DNA of 64,000 nt from Microbacterium cremeum (GTDB lineage Bacteria > Actinomycetota > Actinomycetes > Actinomycetales > Microbacteriaceae), in assembly GCF_015277855.1 (NCBI RefSeq), contig NZ_CP063812.1, positions 3,410,001-3,474,000 of the forward strand, written 5' to 3'. The stretch's first letter is position 1, and the number at the start of each line of letters is the position of its first letter. Both the position numbers and the translations under genes were made by a program. This document shows positions 24,362 to 33,172 of this stretch, piece by piece. The notes under the pieces were generated by a model that did no database searches, was not told the DNA's origin, and saw only the letters and a program-made list of their open reading frames with translations.

Positions 24362-24877
24362 TCACGCGCCGAGCGTGACGTCCACCTGGATCTCGGCGGC
24401 GAGCCGCTCGAGCTCTGCGGTCAACGCGCCGAGATCGACGGATGCCGGGACCCTCGCCGAGACCGTCGCCTCGAAGAGCCGGCCGCCGTACATCGCGGCA
24501 TCCCGCGTCGTCGTGACCATGCGGTCGATGCTCACGCCGTGCCCGCGCAGCACGGCCGAGAGGTCGCGCACGATGCCCGGATGGTCGTTGCCCACGACGT
24601 CGAACGTGAGCGGGCGTGCCGATGCGCGCTCGCGCTCGGCCGCGGCGCCGGGGTGGACGGTCACCTTCAGCAGACCGTCGAGCTCGGCCAGCGCCTCGCG
24701 CAGCTCGTCGGCGCGCTCGGGCGCGACCGAGACCTCGATGATGCCCGCGAACGCGCCCGACAGCTCGGCGAGCTGACTGTTCTCCCAGTTGCCGCCGTGG
24801 GCGCCGACGGCGTCCGCGACAGCCGCCACCAGCCCGGCGCGATCGTCTCCGACGACGGCGAGCACGAGGGTCGTCAT
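24362..24877 (-). CDS. Two-ACT-domain protein (GcvR-like)
   Basis: This 171-residue protein consists of two ACT domains: residues 3-80, beginning LVLAVVGDDRAGLVAAVADA, and residues 92-165, with FDVVGNDHPGIVRDLSAVLR. ACT domains bind amino acids; tandem ACT proteins like GcvR act as regulators of glycine or related metabolism through partner proteins. No DNA-binding or catalytic domain is fused. It is convergent with the MarR gene, with 33 bases between them. Confidence 0.85.
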   Translation of the reverse strand: MTTLVLAVVGDDRAGLVAAVADAVGAHGGNWENSQLAELSGAFAGIIEVSVAPERADELREALAELDGLLKVTVHPGAAAERERASARPLTFDVVGNDHPGIVRDLSAVLRGHGVSIDRMVTTTRDAAMYGGRLFEATVSARVPASVDLGALTAELERLAAEIQVDVTLGA

Positions 24878-24907
24878 GCGTTCACTGTACCGAGCGGCGT
24901 CGCCTGC

Positions 24908-25576
24908 TCAACCCGCGCGCTGGGCGAGCAGATCGCGCATGCGCGCGATCTCGATGGCCTGATCGGATTCGACATGGCGCGCGAACGCATCGATGTCGGG
25001 CTCCTGACCGCCGCCCGACGCATAGAGCTCGGCCACCATCTGGATGGCGCCCTCGTGATGCATGATCATGTACCGCAGGAAGAGCGCGTCGAACGCTTCG
25101 CCACGCGCCGCCTCCAGCTGCGCGAGCTCGTCGTCGGTGAGGATGCCCGGCATCGGCTTCGACCCGTGCTCGCCGTGGGAAGCGTCCGGATCGCGTGCCG
25201 GCTCTCCCCGCTCCTGGAGCCACCGCTCGAGCTGCCGGATCTCGTCGGTCTGACTCACATCCATGCGCTCGGCGAGCAGCTCGATGTCACGGTCGTTGCT
25301 GCGCTCGTCGACGTAACCGGTCATCTGGATCGCCTGGGCGTGGTGATGGAGCATGTCGCGGACGAAGGCGACGTCCTGCTCCACGTACCCCGGCGCCTCG
25401 AGCGCGGCCGCTTCCTCGGGGGAGAGCGTGCGGTTCGGTTCGCCCGGGCCGCCGAGCTGAACCACGGGCGTCGTGGGCACCGGTGCCGGATCGTCCTCGG
25501 CCGTGCAGGCGGTGAGCCCGAGCGCGAGCAGGGCTGCGGTGGCGACCGCAATCGATCGGACCGGTCTCGGCATCAT
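24908..25576 (-). CDS. DUF305 lipoprotein
   Basis: This 222-residue lipoprotein has lipobox LTAC near residue 24. The mature part holds two ferritin-like DUF305 halves with the paired signatures FVRDMLHHHAQAIQM and FLRYMIMHHEGAIQMV. The repeated HH(A/E) residues are likely metal ligands. DUF305 proteins often sit near copper or envelope-stress genes, but none are here. The next gene, divergent, encodes an LVIVD-repeat protein, a recurring neighbour of DUF305 in Actinobacteria as far as I know. Start ATG-ATG at 25576 follows AGAGGTTG. Confidence 0.88.
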   Translation of the reverse strand: MMPRPVRSIAVATAALLALGLTACTAEDDPAPVPTTPVVQLGGPGEPNRTLSPEEAAALEAPGYVEQDVAFVRDMLHHHAQAIQMTGYVDERSNDRDIELLAERMDVSQTDEIRQLERWLQERGEPARDPDASHGEHGSKPMPGILTDDELAQLEAARGEAFDALFLRYMIMHHEGAIQMVAELYASGGGQEPDIDAFARHVESDQAIEIARMRDLLAQRAG

Positions 25577-25827
25577 CGCAACCTCTCGTCGGGCTCATTC
25601 CATCATGCGCTCCCGCCGGACTGCGCGACGGCCCGAAATCAGAATTTCACACGGGCGGTAGCGGTAACTCGCAGGACACCGATACATTCCCCCTCATACA
25701 ACCTCACAACGAGGAAGTATGCGAAGTGCGATCCCTGTGAGCTTGCATTTGTGCGGGATGCGCTTCGGCCGGAGCAACGAACCGACATATCGATGACGTA
25801 ATGCCGATTGGGAGGGGTACCCACCAC

Positions 25828-27612
25828 ATGAACAGAACCTCGCCTCAGGGATCGAGGTGGCGAGCGCGTACGCTCGCCGCCGTCGGCGCCCTGGCACTGG
25901 GAATCTCGATGATGTCGGCGACCGCAGCGGTCGCCGACACCGACGCCGACCCGCGCGAAGGCCTGGCCGCCGGCCTGCACGACGCCGGGCAAGCCGCCAG
26001 CAACATCGCTCTCCTGTCAGCGCAGCAGAAGCAGTCTCCGTTCACGACGAACTCCGACCTCGCCTTCACGGGCGACTACGCGATCGCCGGCAACTACTTC
26101 GGCTTCCAGATCTACGACATCAGCAACCCGGCGGCGCCGAGCCTCAGTGGCACCTTCGTGTGTCCGGGTGGCCAGGGCGATGTCTCCGTGTTCGGCGACC
26201 TGCTGTTCATGTCGGTCGAATCGGCCCCCGGCCGCCTCGACTGCGGTGCGACGCCCAGCCCCGCGACGAGCGACCCGCAGAACTTCCGCGGCGTCCGCGT
26301 CTTCGACATCAGCGACATCCTGAACCCGGTGCAGGTCACCGCCGTTCAGACCTGCCGCGGTTCGCACACCCACACCGTCGTCGAGGACCCCGACGACGCC
26401 GAGAACGTCTACGTCTACGTCTCGGGAACCGCGGGTGTCCGCACCACTTCGCCGAACGTCCCCGGCGGCTGCACCAACGTCAACGGAAACACCGTCGAGT
26501 CGCAGCTCGACGCCGACGGCAACCCGATCCTCGGGTCGCGCTTCCTGGTCGAGGTCATCAAGGTGCCGCTGGCGAACCCCGCCGCGGCCGAGGTCGTCAA
26601 CCACGCGCGCCTGTTCACCGACGCCGAGACCGGCAGCCCGGCGGGCCTGTGGCCCGGCGGCAGCCACGGCGAGGGCATGCAGAGCACGTCGGCCACCGAC
26701 GCGTGTCACGACATCACGGCGTACCCCGAGATCGGCCTGGCCGCCGGCGCCTGCGAGGGCAACGGCATCCTGATCGATATCAGCGACCCGGCGAACCCGA
26801 TGCGCATCGACCAGGTCACCGACCCGCGGTTCGCGTACTGGCACTCGGCGACGTTCAACAACGACGGCACGAAGGTCGTGTTCACCGACGAATGGGGCGG
26901 CGGAAGCGGCGCGCGCTGCCGGGCGCAGGATCCGCTGAACTGGGGCGCGAACGCCATCTTCGACATCGTCGAGGGCAAGCTCGAGTTCCGCAGCTATTAC
27001 AAGATGCCGGCGGTCCAGACGGCGACGGAGAACTGCGTCGCGCACAACGGATCGCTCATCCCGGTGCCGGGCCGCGACATCATGGTGCAGGCGTGGTACC
27101 AGGGCGGCCTCTCGGTGTTCGACTTCACCGACAGCGCCAACCCGGTCGAGATCGCCTTCTTCGACCGCGGTCCGAACAGCGCGACGTCGCTGGTCACGGG
27201 CGGCTACTGGTCGACGTACTGGTACAACGGCCACGTCTACGGCAACGAGATCGGCCGCGGCTTCGACAGCCTGGCGCTGCAGCCGAGCGAGCATCTGAGC
27301 GCGAACGAGATCGCCGCAGCCGGCGAGTACGTGGTCGGCCTGTTCAACGCGCAGGCGCAGCCGAAGTACGTGCACGCGCCGAGCTTCGCGGTGGTCCGGT
27401 CGTACGTCGACCAGGCCGAGCGGGCGGGGACGCTCTCGGGCAAGGCGCTCGTGGATGTGCGCGGGCACGTCGACAAGGCGGAGACGCTCGCCGCCAAGGG
27501 CAACGCCGGCTCGGTCGTCGACCACCTCACCAACGCGGCCCGCAAGTCGGGCGCAGCGCCCGACTCTGCACTCGTGCAGGCGCTCGCGGCCCTGGCCGCA
27601 ACGCTCGGCTGA
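25828..27612 (+). CDS. Secreted LVIVD-repeat protein with C-terminal FIMAH-like domain (copy 1)
   Basis: This 594-residue exported protein has a signal peptide ending around ATAAVAD. Residues 60-500 form a beta-propeller of LVIVD-type repeats (FGFQIYDISNPAAPS, VRVFDISDILNPVQV, ILIDISDPANPMRI, LSVFDFTDSANPVEI). Residues 525-590 (YVDQAERAGTLSGKAL, VDHLTNAARKSG) resemble a FIMAH domain. Conserved Cys in CPGGQGD, QTCRGSHTHT, DACHDI and ENCVAHNGS suggest disulfides or metal sites with the adjacent histidines. The ATG at 25828 begins the signal sequence; an ATG at 25801 lacks a ribosome site. The next gene is a close paralogue. Confidence 0.85.
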   Translation: MNRTSPQGSRWRARTLAAVGALALGISMMSATAAVADTDADPREGLAAGLHDAGQAASNIALLSAQQKQSPFTTNSDLAFTGDYAIAGNYFGFQIYDISNPAAPSLSGTFVCPGGQGDVSVFGDLLFMSVESAPGRLDCGATPSPATSDPQNFRGVRVFDISDILNPVQVTAVQTCRGSHTHTVVEDPDDAENVYVYVSGTAGVRTTSPNVPGGCTNVNGNTVESQLDADGNPILGSRFLVEVIKVPLANPAAAEVVNHARLFTDAETGSPAGLWPGGSHGEGMQSTSATDACHDITAYPEIGLAAGACEGNGILIDISDPANPMRIDQVTDPRFAYWHSATFNNDGTKVVFTDEWGGGSGARCRAQDPLNWGANAIFDIVEGKLEFRSYYKMPAVQTATENCVAHNGSLIPVPGRDIMVQAWYQGGLSVFDFTDSANPVEIAFFDRGPNSATSLVTGGYWSTYWYNGHVYGNEIGRGFDSLALQPSEHLSANEIAAAGEYVVGLFNAQAQPKYVHAPSFAVVRSYVDQAERAGTLSGKALVDVRGHVDKAETLAAKGNAGSVVDHLTNAARKSGAAPDSALVQALAALAATLG

Positions 27613-27651
27613 CCCGACCGGAGCCGCCGCGCGCGGCGGCGTCCTCGCTCT

Positions 27652-27688
27652 GAAGGTGCCCGGTGGACCTCGTCCACCGGGCACCTTC
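27652..27688 (+). terminator. Hairpin terminator between the LVIVD paralogues
   Basis: A perfect 16-bp stem (27652-27667 / 27673-27688) with loop CCTCG lies about 40 bases after the first LVIVD stop. A GC-rich self-complementary run (27621-27640) precedes it. Each paralogue therefore probably has its own transcript end. Confidence 0.75.
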
Positions 27689-27839
27689 GTGTCGTGCCGA
27701 CGACCGATCGCGACGCCTAGCGAGACCGCCCGCCGGCGCGATAGATTCCGATCCATCGGTACCCGGGCTGCGCGTGCACACGGTCGTGCCCGCCCGTCTG
27801 CCCGAGGCGCCTCCACACTGCAGTGAGAGGGGAACATCA

Positions 27840-29651
27840 ATGACGATCACCCGGCCATCCGCGCGATGGCGCAGACGCACGCTCGCCGCAGCAGGGGCGC
27901 TCCTGCTCGGCGCGTCGGTGCTGGCGGCCACCGCGACCGCCACCGCCGCCGAGGACGAGGTCGATCCCCGCGTCGGTCTCGCACCCGGCTACTTCGACGC
28001 CGGCATCGCGGCGAGCAACATCGAGCTGCTCGCGAGCCTGCCGCGCGAGGCGCCCTTCGACGCGCCGCCCGGCAACTTCGGGTTCGTCAACTCCGACCTC
28101 GCCTTCACCGGCGACCACGCGATCGTCGGCAGCTTCAACGGCTTCCAGGTCTACGACGTGACGGATGCCGGGGCCCCGACGCGGCGCAGCGCCTTCGTGT
28201 GTCCGGGTGGCCAGGGCGACGTCTCGGTGTACGGCCACCTGCTGTTCATGTCGGTCGAGGAGACCCGCGGGCGCATCGACTGCGGCACGCAGGGCGCACC
28301 GGGCGCCGTGAACGCGGAGCGCTTCCGGGGCGTGCGGATCTTCGACATCAGCGACATCGACAACCCGGTGCAGCTGCCCGGCGTGCAGACCTGCCGCGGA
28401 TCGCACACGCACACGCTCGTCACCGACCCCGACGACCCGGGCAACGTCTACATCTACAACTCGGGCACGTCGACCGTGCGCTCCGGCGCCGAGCTGGCGG
28501 GCTGCGAGAACGCCGGGCTGAGCGCCGATCCGGTCACCACGGGCAACCCGACGCAGTGGCGCATCGACGTCATCCAGGTGCCGCTCGCGGCGCCCGAGAC
28601 GGCGGCGGTGGTGAACCAGCCGCGGATCTTCACCGACCCCGCGACCGGCGCCTACAACGGCCTGCAGAACACGTTGCCGGGCGCGCCGCATCCGTCGGGC
28701 ACGAGCTACAGTCCGCTGCCGAACACCAACACCTGCCACGACATCACGGCCTACCCCGAGATCGGTCTGGCCGCCGGCGCGTGCCAGGGCAACGGCATCC
28801 TGCTCGACATCTCCGACCCGGCGAACCCGGTGCGGATCGACGCGGTCTCCGACCCGAACTTCTCGTACTGGCACTCGGCGACGTTCAACAACGACGGCAC
28901 CAAGGTGATCTTCACCGACGAGTGGGGAGGCGGCACGTCGGCCCGCTGCCGCGTGACCGACCAGCCGGAGTGGGGCGCGAACGCGCTGTTCGACATCGTC
29001 GACGGCAAGCTCGAGTTCCGCAGCTACTACAAGCTGCCGGCGGTGCAGACGCTGCAGGAGAACTGCGTGGCGCACAACGGCTCGCTCGTGCCGGTCCCGG
29101 GCCGGGACATCCTGGTGCAGGCCTGGTACCAGGGCGGGGTCTCGGTGATCGATTTCACCGACACCGCCAACCCGGTCGAGATCGCGTACCTCGACCGAGG
29201 ACCGATCGACGAGCCGAACCCGACGGGGCTGAACCTCGGCGGGTACTGGTCGACGTACTGGTACAACGGCAGCATCCTGGGCAGCGAGATCGCGCGCGGG
29301 TTCGAGACCCTCGGCCTCATCCCGAGCGCGATGATGTCGGCGAACGAGATCGCGGCGGCCGGAGAGATCCAGCTCGCCGAGTTCAACGCGCAGCTGCAGA
29401 CGAAGCTCGTCCACGCGCCGAGCTTCGCGGTGGTGCGGTCGCACGTCGACCAGGCCGAGCGCGCCGGTACCCTGACCGGCAAGGCGCTGGCCGACGTCCG
29501 GAGCCACCTCGACAAGGCCGAGAAGCTCGTGGCCAAGGGCAACACCGCCTCGGCGCTCGACCATCTCGCCAACGCCGTCCGCAAGTCGGGCGCGGCACCC
29601 GACTCCGCGCTGGCGGAGGCGATCGCCGCCCTCGCCGCGGCGCAGGGCTGA
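27840..29651 (+). CDS. Secreted LVIVD-repeat protein with C-terminal FIMAH-like domain (copy 2)
   Basis: This 603-residue paralogue of the preceding gene has the same architecture: signal peptide (ATATATAA), LVIVD propeller (FQVYDVTDAGAP, VRIFDISDIDNPVQL, ILLDISDPANPVRI, VSVIDFTDTANPVEI), conserved CPGGQGD and ENCVAHNGS motifs, and the same C-terminal helical domain. The copies diverge most in the linker near residues 210-300, where this one has a longer insert (NTLPGAPHPSGTSY). The ATG at 27840 follows GAGAGGGG. Tandem duplication with a private terminator suggests separate regulation or partner choice. Confidence 0.86.
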   Translation: MTITRPSARWRRRTLAAAGALLLGASVLAATATATAAEDEVDPRVGLAPGYFDAGIAASNIELLASLPREAPFDAPPGNFGFVNSDLAFTGDHAIVGSFNGFQVYDVTDAGAPTRRSAFVCPGGQGDVSVYGHLLFMSVEETRGRIDCGTQGAPGAVNAERFRGVRIFDISDIDNPVQLPGVQTCRGSHTHTLVTDPDDPGNVYIYNSGTSTVRSGAELAGCENAGLSADPVTTGNPTQWRIDVIQVPLAAPETAAVVNQPRIFTDPATGAYNGLQNTLPGAPHPSGTSYSPLPNTNTCHDITAYPEIGLAAGACQGNGILLDISDPANPVRIDAVSDPNFSYWHSATFNNDGTKVIFTDEWGGGTSARCRVTDQPEWGANALFDIVDGKLEFRSYYKLPAVQTLQENCVAHNGSLVPVPGRDILVQAWYQGGVSVIDFTDTANPVEIAYLDRGPIDEPNPTGLNLGGYWSTYWYNGSILGSEIARGFETLGLIPSAMMSANEIAAAGEIQLAEFNAQLQTKLVHAPSFAVVRSHVDQAERAGTLTGKALADVRSHLDKAEKLVAKGNTASALDHLANAVRKSGAAPDSALAEAIAALAAAQG

Positions 29652-29668
29652 CGCTCGAGCACGATCGC

Positions 29669-29702
29669 ACGCTGCCCGGTGACCTCGGTCGCCGGGCAGC
29701 GT
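29669..29702 (+). terminator. Hairpin terminator after LVIVD copy 2
   Basis: ACGCTGCCCGG (29669-29679) pairs perfectly with CCGGGCAGCGT (29692-29702), and the intervening GAC/GTC extends the stem past one mismatch. It lies between convergent genes and may serve both. Confidence 0.65.
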
Positions 29703-29715
29703 CGTGTCTGCCGGG

Positions 29716-30093
29716 TCAGCGGGGCGTGAGGTCGGCGCCGACGGGGAAGGGCAGGCGGAAGCGTTCCTGGTCCGCGCCGACGGCCGACGCCGCACCGTAC
29801 TCGTCGGCCACGACCGTCACGCCGCGAGGGCTCGCCTCGGCGATGCGCACCGGGCGCTCGGAGCCGTCTGGGAGGCGCAGCGTCCAGCGGTCGGCGAGGT
29901 AGCTCAGGCCGAGCGCGTCCAGCAGCTCCTCGGCGGCGAGCCAGTCGATCGGCGCCGGCTCGCCCGCCGCGCCGAGCGGCGTGCGCTCGCGTCCGAGCAG
30001 GTCGAAGACACGGAAGCCGTCGCCGTCGGCGAGCATCCACCCCAGGACCTCGCGGTCGGCGCGGCGATGTTCGATCCAGTCCGCAGGCAGCAC
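29716..30093 (-). CDS. Small conserved actinobacterial protein of unknown function
   Basis: This 125-residue protein begins LPADWIEHRRADREVLGWML, with later segments RTPLGAAGEPAPIDWLAAEE and FRLPFPVGADL. I recall similar short proteins across Microbacteriaceae, but no function. The GTG at 30093 has no ribosome site. A TACGCT -10-like hexamer lies eight bases before it, so the message may be leaderless. The longer frame to 31710 is a shadow of genes on the other strand. Confidence 0.65.
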   Translation of the reverse strand: MLPADWIEHRRADREVLGWMLADGDGFRVFDLLGRERTPLGAAGEPAPIDWLAAEELLDALGLSYLADRWTLRLPDGSERPVRIAEASPRGVTVVADEYGAASAVGADQERFRLPFPVGADLTPR

Positions 30094-30207
30094 GGCAATC
30101 GAGCGTAGCCGCTCGGCGCGCGGCGCGTGCGCCGGGCGGCGGCATCCGGGTAGCATCCCCTCATCGACCGCGCGTGGGGATGCGGGGTCCGACGCGTGGG
30201 GGATCGC

Positions 30208-31371
30208 ATGGCCACATTCGGCACGAGCGCGCCGCAGCGCCCCGCCAAGCGCGGGCGCCGCCGGCGAGCGCTCGCCTTCGCGACGGGCGGGCTCGTGCTG
30301 CTCGCCGTCGCCGGCACGGTCGCCGCCATCGCCCTGGCACGCCAGGGAGCGGATGCCCCGCCCGCCGCCGGGCCGACGCCTCCGGTCGCCGAGTCCCCGG
30401 TCGCGACCCCCGAGCCGACGCCGCTCACCGCCGAGGAGCAGCTGCTCGCCGGCACCACCGACCCCGCGGCGTGCGCGGTCTCGTTCGCGGGGGACGGCAT
30501 CGCCGACCCGCCCATGCTGCAGACCCAGGGGGCGCTGTACGCGGCGCTGCCCATCCCCGCGCGCGACGGTCAGGTCTTCGCCGGCTGGTACGCGACGCCC
30601 GAAGCCGCCGCCGCGTACGCGATCCCGGATCGCGTGAACGGATCGGAGCTCGTCGCCTGCGCGGACCGGCGCATCACCCTTCACGGCGCGTGGATGAGCC
30701 CCGAGCAGAACGCGGCCGAGAACGCCCGCATCCCGATCCTCATGTACCACCAGTTCACGACCAAGCCCGAGGGCGAGAGCGGGTGGCTGCGCGGCAACTA
30801 CGCCTACATCGGCGACTTCGACGCGCACATGGCCCACATCGCGTCGACGGGGTTCTACCTGCCGACCTGGGACGAGCTGTCGGCCTTCATCGACGGGCGC
30901 CTGTTTCTGCCGACGCACTCCGTGATCGTCACCGACGACGATGCCGATCAGACCTGGTTCGACCTCGCGGCGCCCGTCGTCGCGGCGCACAAGGTGCTGG
31001 CGACGTCGTTCATGATCACGGCGTACCGCCAGGATGCGGCGCCGAACCCGTTCGTGCTGCGACGCTCGCACACGCACGACATGCACCAGGCCGGCGAGAA
31101 CGGCGACGGCCGCATCGTCAACTGGTCGGTGCCCGAGATCGTCGCCGACATGGAGACGTCGGCCGGCGTGCTCGGGGTGAAGGAGATCATGGCCTACCCG
31201 TTCGGCCACTACAACGACACCGCCAAGGAGGGACTGCGCCAGGCCGGGTGGGAGATGGCCCGCACCATCGAGCCCGGCTATGTCACGATCGGCACCGACA
31301 AGCTCGCGCTCCCGACCATCCGCATCAACTACGGCATGGGCCTCGACGCGCTCGTCGGCCTCATCGGCTGA
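30208..31371 (+). CDS. Membrane-anchored polysaccharide deacetylase-fold protein with InlB-type repeat
   Basis: This protein of about 387 residues has an N-terminal membrane anchor (ALAFATGGLVLLAVAGTVAA), a Pro/Thr linker, a small repeat-like module with VFAGWYATPEAAAAYAI (similar to InlB B-repeats), and a NodB-like domain from about residue 175 (IPILMYHQFT). Motif 1 reads VTDDDADQTW instead of TFDDG. The metal-binding histidines appear as SHTHDMH, and MAYPFGHYND matches motif 3. It should act outside the membrane on a glycan, perhaps the wall or the polysaccharide made next door. Start ATG 30208 (GTG 30196 possible). Confidence 0.82.
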   Translation: MATFGTSAPQRPAKRGRRRRALAFATGGLVLLAVAGTVAAIALARQGADAPPAAGPTPPVAESPVATPEPTPLTAEEQLLAGTTDPAACAVSFAGDGIADPPMLQTQGALYAALPIPARDGQVFAGWYATPEAAAAYAIPDRVNGSELVACADRRITLHGAWMSPEQNAAENARIPILMYHQFTTKPEGESGWLRGNYAYIGDFDAHMAHIASTGFYLPTWDELSAFIDGRLFLPTHSVIVTDDDADQTWFDLAAPVVAAHKVLATSFMITAYRQDAAPNPFVLRRSHTHDMHQAGENGDGRIVNWSVPEIVADMETSAGVLGVKEIMAYPFGHYNDTAKEGLRQAGWEMARTIEPGYVTIGTDKLALPTIRINYGMGLDALVGLIG

Positions 31372-31438
31372 CAGGAGCTCCTCCGAGGGCCTATATCGGA
31401 CTCGCGAATGGCGTGTCAAGTTTTTTCTGACATAGGCC

Positions 31439-31597
31439 TTCCGATCGCGGCGCTGCGGCAGTAAAGTGGCCGTGCGCAAGGGCACTGGGAGCCCTTCGAC
31501 CCGACAACCCGGCCGGGTCTGCGCTCTGGGGTGGTCCGCGCGACGATGCCGTCGCTCCGGACTGTGGAAAGCTGATGTCTGCTGAGGACGCGTCGTC
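31439..31597 (+). promoter_or_regulatory. Promoter and structured leader of the polysaccharide operon
   Basis: A -35-like TTCCGA (31439-31444) and -10-like TAAAGT (31462-31467) are 17 bp apart. The leader then holds three successive stems before the GTG start: AAGGGC/GCCCTT (31478-31496), the 12-bp palindrome ACCCGGCCGGGT (31507-31518), and an 11-bp hairpin at 31534-31562 (GCGACG/CGTCGC flanked by GTCCG/CGGAC). It matches no riboswitch class I can name. Upstream, GGCCTATATC and GACATAGGCC form an imperfect inverted repeat at about 31389-31438. Confidence 0.5.
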
Positions 31598-31622
31598 GTG
31601 CGCGCGGTGGACCGCGGTCTGA
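31575..31622 (+). CDS. Possible leader peptide overlapping the glycosyltransferase start
   Basis: A 15-codon frame (MSAEDASSCARWTAV) begins at ATG with GGAAAG upstream and ends 22 bases inside the next gene, in a different frame. The ATG here is better placed than the GTG of the main gene, so ribosomes reaching the leader may be diverted or may re-initiate. It could equally be chance. Confidence 0.25.
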   Translation: MSAEDASSCARWTAV

Positions 31623-33172
31623 TTGCGACCGCGATCGACGCGGCGCCCGCGGGCGCCGGAGGAGTGACCCGAACGCTCCCCCGACGCCCGACCCCGACGC
31701 GCCCTTCCATCGATACGCATCCTGCGGCAATCGCTCCACGCGTTCAGCCGTCGCTGGAGCGCCGCCACCTTTGGGAGCGACGCTACCGGCGACGGCTGGC
31801 CGCCACCGATTCCCTCGGGGTCGTCCTGGCGGCAGTGGCCGCCGTGATGTTCGAGACCGGCGGAGCCCTGCACCCCGCCGCACTCGCGGAACCCGCCCGT
31901 ATCGGCATCTTCGTGATCTGCGCGTGGATGGCGCTGCTGGTGCTCGCCCGCACACGGGAGCCGGGCGTGCTCGGCGCCGGCTCCACCGAGTACAAGCGCA
32001 TCGGGCACGCCACGGGTTTCGCGTTCGGCATACTGTCGACGATCTTCATCGTGGCCCAGCTCCCCGGGCTGCGGGCGCAGCTGATCATCGCCCTGCCGTC
32101 GGGGCTGGTCGCGCTCGTGTTCAGCCGCTGGCTGTGGCGCAAATGGCTGATCCACGAGCGCGAGCGCGGCGAGTGCGTCTCGCGGGTGATCGTGGCCGGC
32201 GCGCGAGTGGACGTGGAGTACGTCATCGAGAAGCTCGTGCACGATCCGCACCACGGCTACCTGGTCATCGGGGCGACGACGACGGACGGCGTGAGCGACC
32301 CGATCGACATCGGGGGTCGACACTATCCCGTGATCGGGCCCATGAAGTTCACCGCGGTCTACGGACGAGAGGCGGGCGCCGACACGATCGTCGTCGCCGG
32401 CACACCCGACGACGACCGCGACTTCGTGCGCCGACTCGGATGGGAACTGGAGGGAACCGCGGCGGAACTGGTGCTCTGCAATCGGCTCACCGACGTGGCT
32501 GGGCCACGGCTGTCGCTGCGGCCGCTCGACGGGCTGCCACTCGTGCAAGTCAAGATCCCCGAGTTCGAGGGCGGCATCCACGCCATGAAGCGCGGCATGG
32601 ACGTCGTGTTCTCACTACTGGCTATGGTGCCCATCGTCCTCGTCACCCCGCTCATCGCGCTGGCGATCAAGCTCGACTCGCGCGGGCCTGTGCTGTTCCA
32701 CCAGCTGCGCGTCGGACGCGACGGCCGCCAGTTCTGGATGACGAAGTTCCGGACCATGGTGGTCGACGCGGAAGAGAGGCGCGACGAATTGAGCGCCCGA
32801 AACGAAGGCTCGGGCCCGTTGTTCAAGGTGCGGCGCGATCCGCGAGTGACGCGTGTGGGCGCGGTTCTGCGCAGGTTCTCGATCGACGAACTGCCGCAGT
32901 TCCTGAACGTGCTCCGCGGCGACATGAGCATCGTCGGGCCGCGACCTCCGCTTCCCACCGAGGTGACCACCTACGACGGCACGGTATATCGCCGCCTCTA
33001 CCTCAAGCCCGGGATCACTGGCCTGTGGCAGATCAGCGGCCGCAGCGACCTTTCGTGGGACGAAAGCGTCCGGATGGACCTTCGCTACGTGGAGAACTGG
33101 TCGATCGCCACCGACCTCATGATCATGTGGCGCACGGCAAAGGTCATGGTCGTGCCGAAGGGGGCGTACTGA
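31598..33172 (+). CDS. Polyprenyl-phosphate sugar-1-phosphate transferase (initiating glycosyltransferase)
   Basis: This 524-residue membrane enzyme has four or five N-terminal helices, a CoA-binding-like soluble middle, one further helix at the start of the catalytic domain (MKRGMDVVFSLLAMVPIVLV), and the bacterial sugar transferase core (PVLFHQLRVGRDGRQFWMTK, RRFSIDELPQFLNVLRGDMS, GPRPPLP, KPGITGLWQISGR). It transfers the first sugar phosphate to undecaprenyl phosphate and so begins repeat-unit assembly. It is the first gene of the polysaccharide block. The start is uncertain: GTG 31598 or GTG 31607. Confidence 0.93.
   Translation: MRAVDRGLIATAIDAAPAGAGGVTRTLPRRPTPTRPSIDTHPAAIAPRVQPSLERRHLWERRYRRRLAATDSLGVVLAAVAAVMFETGGALHPAALAEPARIGIFVICAWMALLVLARTREPGVLGAGSTEYKRIGHATGFAFGILSTIFIVAQLPGLRAQLIIALPSGLVALVFSRWLWRKWLIHERERGECVSRVIVAGARVDVEYVIEKLVHDPHHGYLVIGATTTDGVSDPIDIGGRHYPVIGPMKFTAVYGREAGADTIVVAGTPDDDRDFVRRLGWELEGTAAELVLCNRLTDVAGPRLSLRPLDGLPLVQVKIPEFEGGIHAMKRGMDVVFSLLAMVPIVLVTPLIALAIKLDSRGPVLFHQLRVGRDGRQFWMTKFRTMVVDAEERRDELSARNEGSGPLFKVRRDPRVTRVGAVLRRFSIDELPQFLNVLRGDMSIVGPRPPLPTEVTTYDGTVYRRLYLKPGITGLWQISGRSDLSWDESVRMDLRYVENWSIATDLMIMWRTAKVMVVPKGAY

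Noticed and set aside
31439..31597. Leader considered as a c-di-GMP, ydaO or other named riboswitch
   Set aside because: I could not match the conserved core of any class; it is reported only as a structured leader.
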